DNA of 64,000 bases from Candidatus Phyllobacterium onerii (lineage in GTDB: Bacteria > Pseudomonadota > Alphaproteobacteria > Rhizobiales > Rhizobiaceae), in NCBI RefSeq assembly GCF_028331445.1, contig NZ_JAQMHX010000004.1:248001-312000 (forward strand), read 5' to 3'. Both the position numbers and the translations under genes were made by a program. Within the stretch, counting starts at the first letter, position 1; every line of letters begins with the position of its first letter. The notes under the pieces are model-generated. The model ran no database searches. It was given only the letters and a program-made list of their open reading frames with translations, and was not told the DNA's origin. Below, one piece after another: positions 7,467-16,699 of the stretch.

Positions 7467-8825
7467 TTATGAGAATACACGTTGCAAAGGCGAAGGGATG
7501 CGCGTGATCAACTGGTCGAGGATCAGCATGCCGAGAATTGCGAACCCGGTCAGCGGAAAGGCGATGCCGAATACCAGTATAACCAAGGTAAATACTGCAA
7601 AGACACTTTTCTGCTGCGGCATCGGTGGCACGCCGAGCCGTCCTGAAGGACGCCGCTTCCACCACATCACCACCGCAGAGACCGAGGCGAGGATGATCGC
7701 AAGGCATGTCGCTAGCATGGCGAGTTGGTTGGCGAGGCCCCAATATTGGCCCTGGTGCACGCCGATCCCAAATTCAATTGCCTTGGCTCCAGCTCCATAA
7801 TCGGAAAACTTCAAATCCACCAATGGGTTAGCGCTATACTGGTCGAAGTGGATTGTCCGCTGTTTTGCGATATCGTCGGGGAAAACGGCTGCGGTATAAA
7901 CCCCCTTCTTGCTGGCAGGCAGGGAAATTTCAAAGCCCGGTGTCATGCCCGCTGCCGCCGCGGAGGCAACAATCCGGTCAAGGCCGACGGGCGTCCCGCC
8001 TGGCGTCGACACGGGTACCGGTGCGTTCTCGACAGTCCATCCGGAATTGCCAAGTACTCGTTTTGTCTGAAGTTTTGAAACCGGCACGTTGTCCCAGAGC
8101 TGAACGGGATAGCCAAGTCCATAGCCGGCCAACGTCGTGTTCAGCTTGTCACCCCAATAGCCCGACCACGGCATACCAGATATCGCAAGGAAGAAGATCA
8201 ATGCGCCGGCACCTGCGCCGGTGACCGCATGCAGATCCCGCCAGAACACGCGTCTATCCGGAGTCCCGCGCACAGTGATGACACCGCCGGTCTGCTTGCG
8301 CGGCCACCATAGATAAAAGCCTGTAGTTACAAGGACTAACGCAAGTCCGCCTACAGCTTCCACAATGCGGTTGAAGGCAAGGCCAAAATATTCAAGGCTG
8401 TGGATCTTCTTGACCACCCAGCTGAATTCTTCCTCTTCGCCGACCCTGCCAAGGACCGCGCCGCTGTAGGGATCGACGAAGACCAGAACGTTCCCGCCGG
8501 GAGTGCCGACGGTGACTTTTGCCGACTGAGTTGGAGTGCCAGGCGATTGATATCGCAGCACTTTTGATCCCGGCACAGCCGCTTTCGCGTTGTCGGTCAG
8601 GAGCGAAGGGGCGAGCGATTCGCTGCGCGGCTGAACCACGTTGCGGTAGGCGAAGACGGTATTGTCGATTTCGTCCTTGAACAAATAGAGGCTGCCGGTA
8701 ACGGCGAGATTGAGCATGAAAGGGATGACCAGAAGGCCGGCGAAAAAGTGCCAGCGCCAGATGGCGCGGTAGAGTGAAAGGCTGAGATAATAAGGCTTCC
8801 CGGAAGCCATGCTTGAGACGGTCAT
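7467..8825 (-). CDS. PepSY-associated membrane protein (PiuB/PepSY_TM family)
   Basis: 452-aa inner-membrane protein with four or five hydrophobic segments (near residues 25-45, 165-190, 225-245, 365-395, 410-440) and periplasmic loops containing PepSY-type repeats. The family is frequent in metal-uptake operons and in some members reduces metal or siderophore. The start at 8825 is chosen because it has an AGGAA ribosome site and the 22 residues upstream are Arg/Cys-rich and unlike the family. Its place between a DUF2946-like gene and PCu(A)C/Sco genes suggests a role in copper acquisition. That function is inference. Confidence 0.88.
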   Translation of the reverse strand: MTVSSMASGKPYYLSLSLYRAIWRWHFFAGLLVIPFMLNLAVTGSLYLFKDEIDNTVFAYRNVVQPRSESLAPSLLTDNAKAAVPGSKVLRYQSPGTPTQSAKVTVGTPGGNVLVFVDPYSGAVLGRVGEEEEFSWVVKKIHSLEYFGLAFNRIVEAVGGLALVLVTTGFYLWWPRKQTGGVITVRGTPDRRVFWRDLHAVTGAGAGALIFFLAISGMPWSGYWGDKLNTTLAGYGLGYPVQLWDNVPVSKLQTKRVLGNSGWTVENAPVPVSTPGGTPVGLDRIVASAAAAGMTPGFEISLPASKKGVYTAAVFPDDIAKQRTIHFDQYSANPLVDLKFSDYGAGAKAIEFGIGVHQGQYWGLANQLAMLATCLAIILASVSAVVMWWKRRPSGRLGVPPMPQQKSVFAVFTLVILVFGIAFPLTGFAILGMLILDQLITRIPSPLQRVFS

Positions 8826-8908
8826 ATGTGTTCCTGTCGTCTGACAGCAAGGGTGACGGCACCGCCGGAGCGGGCCGCCGCGACGCGCCATCGAGGGCGC
8901 ATTTTATG

Positions 8909-9292
8909 TCAGACGAGGGGAGGAGCTTGCGGCGGAGCCGACGGCGGAAAGAGGCTGCGCGCGATCCGGACCGCCTCTCGCTTCATCGTAAGTGATTGAA
9001 CCGGCTCGTTTTTCAAGCCGGACGCCATGGGCGGAACCGGCAGAACGACGGATGCCGAGAGGCGGCAGGCCTCGCAGCCATTGCCGTGCCAGGCGCTCTT
9101 GTGTGAACCTTGATCCACCTTGTTGTCGAGGCAGAGAACGGGTACTGAGCCGTCCGGCAAAGTATAGGCGGCAAGGTCGATATCACTGGCTGGAGAGGCT
9201 GAAATGGGCTGGTGCGCGAAGGCAACGAATACGAGCGCCAATGCGCAAAGCATGCGCACCACCAATCGCCCGTCGTTCCGAATATTGCGCAT
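8909..9292 (-). CDS. DUF2946-like small exported protein of the copper operon
   Basis: 127 aa. An N-terminal hydrophobic segment (VVRMLCALALVFVAFAHQPI) acts as signal or anchor. The rest has two Cys pairs of interest: VPVLCLDN and GNGCEACRLS, a GCxxC motif typical of DUF2946 proteins encoded beside copper genes. The C-terminus is Pro-rich. The ATG at 9292 has a GAGGCGG ribosome site. The longer frame to 9475 runs through the 21-bp repeat array and is unlikely to be translated. First gene of the copper operon; its biochemical role is unknown. Confidence 0.75.
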   Translation of the reverse strand: MRNIRNDGRLVVRMLCALALVFVAFAHQPISASPASDIDLAAYTLPDGSVPVLCLDNKVDQGSHKSAWHGNGCEACRLSASVVLPVPPMASGLKNEPVQSLTMKREAVRIARSLFPPSAPPQAPPLV

Positions 9293-9402
9293 TACCGCCT
9301 CATTTTCACTTCGCAGTCTAAATACAGGAGCCAGACCTGAAAATCCATGCGGCAAAGAGGAATGCAACTGAGCACACCCAAATTTCCCGCGATGGTGGAA
9401 AA

Positions 9403-9486
9403 TCTTGCGCCAGATTCGATGATTCTTGCACCAGTTTAGGCAACTCTTGCATGAGTTTTGCCTATTCTTGCGCAAAGAATGTTTCG
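9403..9486. repeat. Four direct repeats of TCTTGC at exact 21-bp spacing
   Basis: TCTTGC occurs at 9403, 9424, 9445 and 9466, each 21 bp after the last. Units 1 and 2 share TCTTGCRCCAG, and units 2 and 3 share AGTTT at the same offset. The array lies 110-180 bp upstream of the first copper gene (reverse strand). Spacing of two helical turns puts all copies on one face of the DNA, as expected of an operator for a cooperatively binding regulator. No fifth unit is seen on either side. Confidence 0.7.
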
Positions 9487-9516
9487 GTTCCGATCAGCAT
9501 GATTCCAAATTCAGAT

Positions 9517-10281
9517 TTACGCAGAATCGCGGCGCGGCATGTCACCCTTGGGACTGAAATGGGCGACCAGCCGGTAGGTTTCACCCGGGTAAAACATCCG
9601 AACGGCGGTGATCGGCCGTTTGCCCCGCCATGTCGATCGTTCGACCTGCAAACAGGCCGAGCCTTCCGGCACCTCGAGACGAGAGGCAAGCACGGAATCT
9701 GCGTTGAACGCGCTGATCCGGTTTTCGGCTTCCGACCAGGGCACATGACCGCGCAGCCAAGTTCCCGGAGGTTCGTCGGCAAAGGAGATATTGGCGGCTT
9801 CCGGCACGCTGACAAGATCGATCAGTCGGTCCTCGAAAGCATGGACGCGCCGGCCGGCAAAGTGACGGCAGTAAATCGCCAGAACCTGACGCGGCGTTTG
9901 CACATTGAGGCGTTCCATATCGTCCCGTGTCGAGCGGCGCTGCTGCCGTGAGATCACCTCAAGTCTGTAGACCTGCCCGATGGCCTCGACCTCGGCACGC
10001 ACGTCGGGAATTTCGATGACGGCCGATTGGGATAGCGGCTGCGAAACGAAGCTTCCCGCCTTGCGGCGGCGCTCGATGAGCCCGGAAGCGGCAAGCGCCG
10101 ACAGAGCCTTGTTCACCGTCATCCGCGCACAACCGTAGGTTTCCATTAATTCGCGTTCCATCGGAATGCGAAAACCGGGCGCCCATTCGCCGAGCAGGAT
10201 CCGCTGTTCGATGTCATGGCGGATACGGGCGGAGAGTTGGCCCTTCGGCGTATCGGTGATGGGTTTTTCCAATTGATCCAA
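9517..10281 (-). CDS. hutC: Histidine utilisation repressor HutC (GntR/HutC family)
   Basis: DNA-binding repressor released by urocanate. An N-terminal winged helix (MERELMETYGCARMTVNKAL, about residues 41-60) is followed by a UTRA effector domain (about 95-250) with CRHFAGRRVHAFEDRLID and WSEAENRISAFNAD. No ATG lies near the expected start, so a TTG at 10281 with a GAGG ribosome site 5 nt away is chosen. 254 aa, normal. It is the last gene of the hut operon; its likely target is the palindrome at 16660-16671. Confidence 0.93.
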   Translation of the reverse strand: MDQLEKPITDTPKGQLSARIRHDIEQRILLGEWAPGFRIPMERELMETYGCARMTVNKALSALAASGLIERRRKAGSFVSQPLSQSAVIEIPDVRAEVEAIGQVYRLEVISRQQRRSTRDDMERLNVQTPRQVLAIYCRHFAGRRVHAFEDRLIDLVSVPEAANISFADEPPGTWLRGHVPWSEAENRISAFNADSVLASRLEVPEGSACLQVERSTWRGKRPITAVRMFYPGETYRLVAHFSPKGDMPRRDSA

Positions 10282-10290
10282 AGCGACCTC

Positions 10291-10872
10291 TTATTCGGCC
10301 GATAGAGTTTGCGACAGGCGAACGATGATGGCCTCTCCCGATCCGCCAATGGAAATCTCTGGCGTATCTGCGGAAGCATCGATCAACGCAGCATCATGCG
10401 CGTCAAGCACTGACGACTCACCAAGAGTGATCTGGCCACTGCGGCAGAAGATGATGCAGGCATCCGCAGTGACGGGCAGAAGCTGTGTCCCATCGATGGA
10501 CAGATTGTCGACGCTGTGAGTCCAGCGCCCGCGCCGTGTCATGGCATTGAAATCTGTGATGGGTCCAGCGATCAATTTTGCGGATGCAGTCGCGTCTCCC
10601 GGGAATGGATAAGGCTTACTCGCAGGGGTCAGTCGAACGAGTGGTGTGCCCTCGACGGCAAGGTGCAGTCCTTCGCCGCTAACCACGGCCAGCGTGCGGT
10701 CGATGCCCTCAAACCGCGAAAATGGTCCATCGGAAGCAACAGTCGCCATGCTGATGCGCCAGTCGAAATCGGCGACAGATGCGAGTGGAGGAGCGACGGC
10801 AATCTCGGTGGTGACGCCGCCGCCATTCTTCCACGGCATTTGCCGGTGATCGCTGGCCCGGAGTATTTGCAT
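10291..10872 (-). CDS. hutD: HutD family protein (histidine degradation accessory)
   Basis: Cupin-fold HutD protein found in hut operons, proposed to modulate histidine catabolism by binding an intermediate such as formylglutamate. The family motif MPWKNGGGVTTEIAVAPP near the N-terminus and the segment FSRFEGIDRTLAVVSGEGL are present. Its ATG at 10872 shares one base with the hutU stop (TGATG), so translation is coupled. 193 aa. The frame open to 10917 is only read-through inside hutU. Confidence 0.92.
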   Translation of the reverse strand: MQILRASDHRQMPWKNGGGVTTEIAVAPPLASVADFDWRISMATVASDGPFSRFEGIDRTLAVVSGEGLHLAVEGTPLVRLTPASKPYPFPGDATASAKLIAGPITDFNAMTRRGRWTHSVDNLSIDGTQLLPVTADACIIFCRSGQITLGESSVLDAHDAALIDASADTPEISIGGSGEAIIVRLSQTLSAE

Positions 10873-12542
10873 CAGCCGAGGATGCCCGGCAGGTTGAGGC
10901 CCTTTTCCTTCGCGCATTCTATGGCGATCTCGTAGCCCGCATCGGCGTGGCGCATGACGCCGGTTGCCGGATCGTTCCAGAGAACGCGCTTGATGCGTTC
11001 TGCCGCATCGTCAGTTCCGTCACAGCAAATGACCATGCCGGAATGCTGGGAAAAGCCCATGCCGACACCGCCGCCATGATGCAGGGAGACCCAGGTTGCA
11101 CCGGAGGCGGTGTTGAGCAGTGCATTCAAAAGCGGCCAGTCGGAGACCGCATCGGAGCCATCTTTCATGGCTTCCGTTTCGCGGTTCGGCGAGGCGACCG
11201 AACCTGAATCGAGATGATCGCGGCCGATGACGATCGGTGCTTTCAGTTCGCCGCTGCGCACCATCTCGTTGAAAGCGAGTCCGAGCCGGTCGCGGTCGCC
11301 GAGACCGACCCAGCATATGCGCGCCGGCAGACCCTGAAACGCGATGCGTTCCCGCGCCATGTCGAGCCAGTTGTGCAGATGCGTGTTGCCGGGCGTCAGT
11401 TCCTTCACCTTGGCGTCGGTCTTGTAAATGTCTTCCGGATCGCCCGACAACGCCGCCCAGCGAAACGGCCCGATGCCCCGGCAGAACAGAGGACGGATAT
11501 AGGCGGGGACGAAGCCGGGGAAGGCAAAGGCGTTTTCCAGTCCTTCATCCTTGGCGACCTGACGTATGTTGTTGCCATAGTCGAGTGTCGGGATACCTCG
11601 TTCCCAGAAGGCGATCATGGCTTCGACATGTTCGCGCATCGAAGCACGCGCGGCTTTCTCGACGGCTTTAGGATCGGTCTCGCGCTTCTGGCGCCATTCG
11701 GCCATGGTCCAGCCTTTCGGCAGATAGCCGTTGACCGGATCATGGGCCGAGGTCTGATCGGTGACGATGTCCGGGCGCACATTGCGCCGGACGAGCTCGG
11801 GCAGGATATCGGCGGCATTGCCGAGCAGACCGACCGATTTGGCTTCGCCCGCCTTGGTCCAGCGCTCGATCATTTCCAGCGCTTCATCGAGTGTTTCGGC
11901 CTTGGCGTCCACGTACCGGGTGCGCAGGCGGAAATCGATCGAGTCCGGATTGCACTCGACGGCGAGACAGCAGGCCCCGGCCATGACGGCAGCCAGCGGC
12001 TGTGCCCCGCCCATGCCGCCAAGTCCGCCGGTCAATATCCATTTGCCCTTCAGATTGCCGCCATAATGCTGGCGCCCAGCTTCGACGAAGGTTTCATAGG
12101 TGCCCTGAACGATGCCTTGCGTTCCAATATAGATCCACGAGCCGGCGGTCATCTGGCCATACATGGCAAGACCTTTCTTATCGAGCTCGTTGAAATGATC
12201 CCAGGTTGCCCAATGCGGGACGAGATTGGAATTGGCGATCAGCACCCGCGGCGCGTTGGCATGGGTCTTGAACACACCGACCGGTTTGCCTGACTGGACG
12301 AGCAGCGTTTCATCCTCGTTCAGGGTTTTGAGGGTGGAAACGATCTTGTCGAAATCGTCCCATGTGCGGGCGGCACGGCCGATGCCGCCATAGACCACGA
12401 GCTCGTTGGGATTTTCCGCAACATCGGGATCAAGATTGTTCATCAGCATGCGCAGCGGCGCTTCGGTCATCCAGGATTTGGTGTTCAGCTTGTCGCCGCG
12501 CGGAGCGCGCACTTCACGGATATTAGAGCGGTTTGTAATCAT
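10872..12542 (-). CDS. hutU: Urocanate hydratase HutU, with a start rebuilt by an inserted element
   Basis: Converts urocanate to imidazolone propionate using bound NAD. Conserved blocks [53 protein letters not shown] and [16 protein letters not shown] are intact; 556 aa. The first residues are unusual: MITNRS is encoded by the terminal repeat of the element at 12526-12795, and the usual family sequence resumes at [10 protein letters not shown]. The native start Met-Asn-Asn-Pro-Arg-His sits 272 bp upstream at 12814. The new ATG has an AGGATG ribosome site that also lies in the element. Activity is probably kept because only the extreme N-terminus changed. Confidence 0.95.
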   Translation of the reverse strand: MITNRSNIREVRAPRGDKLNTKSWMTEAPLRMLMNNLDPDVAENPNELVVYGGIGRAARTWDDFDKIVSTLKTLNEDETLLVQSGKPVGVFKTHANAPRVLIANSNLVPHWATWDHFNELDKKGLAMYGQMTAGSWIYIGTQGIVQGTYETFVEAGRQHYGGNLKGKWILTGGLGGMGGAQPLAAVMAGACCLAVECNPDSIDFRLRTRYVDAKAETLDEALEMIERWTKAGEAKSVGLLGNAADILPELVRRNVRPDIVTDQTSAHDPVNGYLPKGWTMAEWRQKRETDPKAVEKAARASMREHVEAMIAFWERGIPTLDYGNNIRQVAKDEGLENAFAFPGFVPAYIRPLFCRGIGPFRWAALSGDPEDIYKTDAKVKELTPGNTHLHNWLDMARERIAFQGLPARICWVGLGDRDRLGLAFNEMVRSGELKAPIVIGRDHLDSGSVASPNRETEAMKDGSDAVSDWPLLNALLNTASGATWVSLHHGGGVGMGFSQHSGMVICCDGTDDAAERIKRVLWNDPATGVMRHADAGYEIAIECAKEKGLNLPGILG

Positions 12543-12795
12543 ATTGAATCATCCTGCCGGAGGGAATTTGGTTCAAGGTCGAGGGGTTTGGCGAGGCCGA
12601 TGTGGTTGCAGCGGACGACGCCGAAGCCCGATGGATTTGGGCCAAATTCACCCGGCCCTTCGGGTTTCCGGCTGGCGGCCAACCACTTTGTCAGGCGGCG
12701 TCGGACGATGGAAGGGCATCGACCTCGCCACCTTCCGCGTGGATTGTCTCGCCGTCCGAGAAACAGGATTGATACAATATGGTCACAAACCGCTC
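12526..12795. mobile_element. 270-bp MITE-like element inserted in codon 7 of hutU
   Basis: Terminal inverted repeats 12526-12556 and 12764-12795 match at about 28 of 32 positions, both starting GAGCGGTTTGT from the outside. The element is flanked by TA on each side (12524-12525 and 12796-12797), the target duplication of IS630/Tc1-mariner transposases. Removing it and one TA restores, on the reverse strand, codons for Met-Asn-Asn-Pro-Arg-His followed by Asn-Ile-Arg-Glu-Val, the normal start of rhizobial HutU. It has no transposase, so it would be moved in trans. Inside, inverted segments around 12620-12640 could fold. Confidence 0.85.
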
Positions 12796-12814
12796 TATGC
12801 CGCGGATTGTTCAT
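12539..12814 (-). other. Displaced native start of hutU reading through the element (91 codons)
   Basis: From the native hutU start at 12814, with a GGGGAG ribosome site and a TAATG overlap with the hutG stop, the frame encodes MNNPRH and then reads through the inserted element. It ends with a TGA that overlaps the new hutU ATG (ATGA, 12542-12539). It is probably not a functional protein but may be translated and keep hutG-hutU translational coupling. Confidence 0.6.
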
Positions 12815-13617
12815 TATTTGCTCCCCAGCTTGATCGCGGTCTGTCGGATGATTTCGAGAATGTCTTTGAGGTGCTTGCGCAGCCGTTCGGCTTTGGCCTC
12901 GTCATAGGCGAAAGGCGGCGCTTCCTTCGTCAGATGCGAGGACTGCGTCAGTTCCATCTGGATGGCGTGGATGCCGAGCTTTGGCTGGCCATAATGCCGC
13001 GTCGTCCAGCCACCCTTGAACCGGCCGTTGATGACGGCGTCATAACCCCGCGCCGCGAATGCGATCCGGCCGACTGCCGAGGCGATTTCCGGAGAACAGC
13101 TGTTGCCCTCATTGGTGCCGATGTTGAAATCCGGAAGCTTGCCCTGGAAGAGAAACGGGATGTGCGAACGTATGGAGTGGCAGTCGTATAGAACGACAAG
13201 GCCGTGCGCTTCGTGCACGCGCTCGATCTCCTTGGCCAGTGCGACATGGTAAGGGCTGTGGAACTGTTTCAGCCGGTATTCTATGTCCGCGGCCGTTGGC
13301 TTCTCGCCATCGCGCCAGATCGGCTTGCCGTCGAAATCAGTATCGGGAATGAGACCGGTGGTATTCTGTCCCGGATAAAGACTGACGCCTGAGGGATCAC
13401 GATTGGCATCGATGACGTAGCGATGAAAGGTGGCGCGGACAGTCGTGACCTCTGGAAGCAAGCCATCGTAGAGCTTGTCGATGTGCCAGTCCGTATCGGT
13501 GAGCATCTGGCCGGTTTCATTGAGCCGGGCGCGAATGTCGTCCGGCACATCGGTTCCCGTGTGCGGAAAGCCCAGAATTATCGGGGATGATCCCTGTTTG
13601 ACGTCGACGGGATTCAT
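12814..13617 (-). CDS. hutG: N-formylglutamate deformylase HutG
   Basis: Hydrolyses N-formylglutamate to formate and glutamate, the last step of the five-enzyme histidine pathway. The N-formylglutamate amidohydrolase family is indicated by LGFPHTGTDVPDDI, VIDANRDPSGVSLYPGQNTT, LYDCHSIRSHIPFLF (metal-binding D and H) and QMELTQSSHL. 267 aa, normal. The presence of hutF in the cluster agrees with this enzyme type rather than formiminoglutamase. The stop overlaps the native hutU ATG. Confidence 0.94.
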   Translation of the reverse strand: MNPVDVKQGSSPIILGFPHTGTDVPDDIRARLNETGQMLTDTDWHIDKLYDGLLPEVTTVRATFHRYVIDANRDPSGVSLYPGQNTTGLIPDTDFDGKPIWRDGEKPTAADIEYRLKQFHSPYHVALAKEIERVHEAHGLVVLYDCHSIRSHIPFLFQGKLPDFNIGTNEGNSCSPEIASAVGRIAFAARGYDAVINGRFKGGWTTRHYGQPKLGIHAIQMELTQSSHLTKEAPPFAYDEAKAERLRKHLKDILEIIRQTAIKLGSK

Positions 13618-13686
13618 AATTGTGTATCCAGGAACTTGTCGATAGCGGAGTTTGTGGTGTTGGGCAGTTTGCCGATTTGGAGAAAA

Positions 13687-13824
13687 CGTTGCGGTCCTTG
13701 CCCTCCCCCTTGTGGGGAGGGTGGCTGCGAAGCAGCCGGGAGGGGACTTGCTTCATTTAGAAAAACCCCTCCCCGTCGCTTCGCTCCGTCCCTCCCCACA
13801 AGGGGGAGGGCAAGGACGGCAACG
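13687..13824. repeat. RIME-like GC-rich inverted repeat element, copy 1
   Basis: Outer arms of about 30 bp (around 13694-13721 and 13790-13817) are inverted copies with core CCCTCCCCCTTGTGGGGAGG. Inner GC-rich hairpins carry GCTGCGAAGCAGC and GTCGCTTCGCTCC. It fills the hutH-hutG gap. A related copy lies at 28499-28615. The composition and structure match dispersed intergenic mosaic elements of Rhizobiales; that family link is from memory. Confidence 0.7.
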
Positions 13825-13860
13825 TTTGCGTCAGATAAAGTAAAAGAGGATGCGGGAATG

Positions 13861-15414
13861 TTATGCATTACCGACACCCTTCACACTCAGAACTGGCAGA
13901 ATATCGGGAGAAATTGCGGCGTTGAGCGCGCCCGAAGCAACGAGAACGGAAACGGATTTCAAGTCCGGCGCCATGTAGCGGTCCTCGTCGAGCGTTGGCA
14001 CTGCGACCCGAATAACGCCATGCGCACGCGTGAGTTCCGGGCTGGTCTGCAGGGGTTCGCGCAGGTCGATCCCCTGTGCGGCGGTCAGCGCCTCGATGCC
14101 GATGATCGAGAACAGATTGTCCGTCATCTGCAACAGGCGGCGCGCGCCATGGCAGGCCATCGACACGTGATCTTCCTGATTGGCCGAGGTCGGCGTTGAA
14201 TCCACCGACGCCGGGTGTGACATCTGTTTGTTTTCCGACATCAGCGCCGCCGACGTGACCTCGGCAATCATCAGGCCGGAGTTGAGGCCGGGCTTTCTGG
14301 CAAGGAACGCCGGCAGGCCGTAGCTCAAGGCCGGATCGACCAGGAGGGCAATGCGGCGCTGGGCGATCGCGCCGATTTCACAAATGGCGAGTGCGATCTG
14401 GTCGGCAGCGAAGGCCACCGGCCCCGCATGGAAGTTGCCGCCCGAGACGACGGAGCCATCGCTGAGCACCAGCGGATTGTCGGTAACGGCGTTGGCCTCG
14501 ATTTCGAGCGTACGCGCCGCCATACGCAACAGGTCTAGGCAGGCGCCGTCCACCTGCGGCTGGCAGCGGATGCAATAGGGATCCTGCACACGTTCGTCAC
14601 CCTCGATATGGCTCTCGCGAATGGGCGAGTTTTCAAGCAGTCGCCGAAGCGCCGTGCCGGTATCGATCTGGCCGCGATGACCGCGTAAGGCATGAATATC
14701 CGGATGGAATGGCGCTGACGAGCCCATTGCGGCGTCCGTGGAGAGCGCGCCGGTGATCAGCGCCGATTGACCGGCGCGGTGGGCGCGAAACAACCCCGCA
14801 AGCGCGAGAGCCGTCGATACCTGCGTGCCGTTGATAAGCGCGAGACCTTCCTTGGCCGCCAGTACGACGGGCTTGAGCCCCGCTTCGGCAAGGCCCTCGG
14901 CCGCCGGCATCTGTCTAGCCTCGAACGTGACGTCGCCTTCACCGATCATCGCCGCGGCCATGTGAGCGAGGGGCGCAAGATCACCGGAAGCGCCGACGGA
15001 GCCCTTCTCGGGAATGACCGGGATCACGCCTTTTTCCAGCATGGCTTCTATAAGGCTGATGAGTTCCGGGCGCACGCCGGAAGCGCCGCGACCGAGCGAG
15101 ATCAGCTTCAGCGACATGATCAGGCGTACGATGTTTTCCGGCAGCGCGTTCCCGACCCCGCAACAATGCGAAAGGATAAGATTGCGCTGCAGCGTTCCGA
15201 CATCCGCAGCATCAATCCGGATCGAGGCAAGTTTGCCGAACCCGGTATTGATGCCATAGACCGGCGCATTCCCGGCGGCGATTTCGGCAATTCGTTTCGC
15301 TGCCGATTCGATCCCCGCGTGGAAGGACACATCGAGCTTTGCCGGCGTGCCATGCCAGTAGATGGTTTCGAGATTGGCAAGCGGCACTGCGCCGGGGTGC
15401 AAGATTATCGTCAT
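13861..15414 (-). CDS. hutH: Histidine ammonia-lyase HutH
   Basis: Removes ammonia from histidine to give urocanate. The Ala-Ser-Gly triad that forms the MIO prosthetic group is in [14 protein letters not shown] (about residues 142-144). Other family blocks are [19 protein letters not shown]-like [14 protein letters not shown] and SADQVALAI-like [13 protein letters not shown]. The ATG at 15414, 6 nt after the hutI stop, is chosen over a TTG two codons earlier. 517 aa, normal. A repeat element separates it from hutG. Confidence 0.95.
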   Translation of the reverse strand: MTIILHPGAVPLANLETIYWHGTPAKLDVSFHAGIESAAKRIAEIAAGNAPVYGINTGFGKLASIRIDAADVGTLQRNLILSHCCGVGNALPENIVRLIMSLKLISLGRGASGVRPELISLIEAMLEKGVIPVIPEKGSVGASGDLAPLAHMAAAMIGEGDVTFEARQMPAAEGLAEAGLKPVVLAAKEGLALINGTQVSTALALAGLFRAHRAGQSALITGALSTDAAMGSSAPFHPDIHALRGHRGQIDTGTALRRLLENSPIRESHIEGDERVQDPYCIRCQPQVDGACLDLLRMAARTLEIEANAVTDNPLVLSDGSVVSGGNFHAGPVAFAADQIALAICEIGAIAQRRIALLVDPALSYGLPAFLARKPGLNSGLMIAEVTSAALMSENKQMSHPASVDSTPTSANQEDHVSMACHGARRLLQMTDNLFSIIGIEALTAAQGIDLREPLQTSPELTRAHGVIRVAVPTLDEDRYMAPDLKSVSVLVASGALNAAISPDILPVLSVKGVGNA

Positions 15415-15420
15415 CGTCAA

Positions 15421-16614
15421 TTATGCTTTCAAAACGAGCTGGTGGAGTGGGTTGAAGCCGATGCGATAGCAAAGTTCCGCTGGTTGCTCTGCGTTCCAGA
15501 TGGCGATCTCGGCGCGCTTGCCCGGCGCAATGGTGCCCATTTCGTCAGCGAGGCCCAGGGCGCGCGCGGCTTCACGCGTGGCGCCGGCGAGCGCTTCTTC
15601 GACGGTCAGCCGGAAAAACGTGCATGCCATATTCATGGTCAGGAGCAGGGAAGTGAGCGGCGATGTGCCGGGATTGCAATCGGTGGCGACGGCGATGTGG
15701 ACACCGGCATCGCGCAGGATCTGGACAGGCGGCGCGCGCTCTTCGCGCAAGGCATAGAACGCACCCGGCAGGAGCACCGCGACTGTTCCGGCAGCCGCCA
15801 TGGCCCGGGCGCCTTCCTCATCGAGATATTCGAGATGGTCGGCGGACAAGGCGCCATACGACGCCGCGAGCTTGGCCCCGCCCAGGTTGGAGAGCTGTTC
15901 GGCGTGGAGTTTGATCGGCAAGCCAAGTGATTTCGCCTTGTCGAAGACGCGGGCGATCTGGGCGGGCGAGAACGCGATACCCTCGCAGAACCCATCCACC
16001 GCATCGACGAGACCTTCCGCATGCGCTGCATCGAGACCGGGGAGGACGACTTCGGAGATATAGTCATCAGGCCGGCCCTTATACTCCGGCGGTGTCGCAT
16101 GGGCAGCGAGGTAGCTTGTGAGGATGCGCACCGGGCGCATGGTGGCGAGGCGGCGCGCGACGCGCAGCATCTTCAGCTCGGCGTCGATATTCAGCCCATA
16201 GCCGGATTTTATCTCGACGGTGGAGACGCCTTCGGCGAGCAAGGTATCGAGCCGCGGCAGGCTCTGCGCCAGGAGCACCTCTTCGTTCAGGGCATTGGTC
16301 GATTTGACCGAGGAGATAATGCCGCCGCCGGCGCGCGCGATGTCCTCATAGGTCGCGCCTTCGAGCCGCATCTCGAACTCGCGGGCGCGATTGCCGCCAA
16401 AGACCAGATGCGTGTGGCAATCGATGAGGGCAGGGGTGGCCAGCCTACCGCCAAAATCCTGGCGCTCGACATCATTCCAGTCCGCAGGGATGGACTGTCC
16501 AACCCAGGCGATCCGCTCGCCGTCGATGCCGATCGCGCCGTTTTCAACGAGGCCATACGGCGCGCCGGTATCTTCCAGCGTGGCGATCCTCAATCCGGAC
16601 AGAATTTTCCTCAT
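15421..16614 (-). CDS. hutI: Imidazolonepropionase HutI
   Basis: Opens the ring of imidazolone propionate to give N-formimino-glutamate. Amidohydrolase fold with the metal-binding HxH in [17 protein letters not shown], a further His in [15 protein letters not shown], and catalytic residues in [14 protein letters not shown]. The frame is open to 16671, but the ATG at 16614 starts [12 protein letters not shown] as in the family (397 aa). First gene of the leftward hut operon, divergent from hutF with the HutC operator between them. Confidence 0.94.
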   Translation of the reverse strand: MRKILSGLRIATLEDTGAPYGLVENGAIGIDGERIAWVGQSIPADWNDVERQDFGGRLATPALIDCHTHLVFGGNRAREFEMRLEGATYEDIARAGGGIISSVKSTNALNEEVLLAQSLPRLDTLLAEGVSTVEIKSGYGLNIDAELKMLRVARRLATMRPVRILTSYLAAHATPPEYKGRPDDYISEVVLPGLDAAHAEGLVDAVDGFCEGIAFSPAQIARVFDKAKSLGLPIKLHAEQLSNLGGAKLAASYGALSADHLEYLDEEGARAMAAAGTVAVLLPGAFYALREERAPPVQILRDAGVHIAVATDCNPGTSPLTSLLLTMNMACTFFRLTVEEALAGATREAARALGLADEMGTIAPGKRAEIAIWNAEQPAELCYRIGFNPLHQLVLKA

Positions 16615-16659
16615 CGGCTGCGACCTGCTCCCGTTTTTGGTCTTGCCCGCAAGGTTAAT

Positions 16660-16671
16660 ATGTATATACAT
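16660..16671. promoter_or_regulatory. HutC operator ATGTATATACAT between hutI and hutF
   Basis: Perfect 12-bp palindrome in the 85-bp divergent hutI/hutF promoter region, matching the TGTATATACA core recognised by HutC repressors. It lies 28 bp upstream of the hutF start and 46 bp upstream of hutI, so one repressor could control both transcripts. It is the only copy I found in the window. Confidence 0.75.
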
Positions 16672-16699
16672 AACGTGTCAATCCGGCGGGAGGAAAGAA

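Noticed and set aside
8909-9475. Longer 188-codon form of the DUF2946-like gene
   Set aside because: The extra 61 codons cross the 21-bp repeat array and are rich in Lys, Asn and Cys because of it; the ATG at 9292 has the ribosome site and the signal segment.
12406-13191. 261-codon forward open frame across hutU, the spacer and hutG
   Set aside because: It is antisense to two well-supported hut genes and the MITE; it has no recognisable domain.
13694-13817. Possible CRISPR-like repeat pair
   Set aside because: Only two arms, and they are inverted rather than direct; it is a mosaic palindrome, not an array. No CRISPR array was found anywhere in the window.
13636-14199. 187-codon forward open frame
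   Set aside because: It is made of the mosaic repeat and the antisense of hutH; a shadow.
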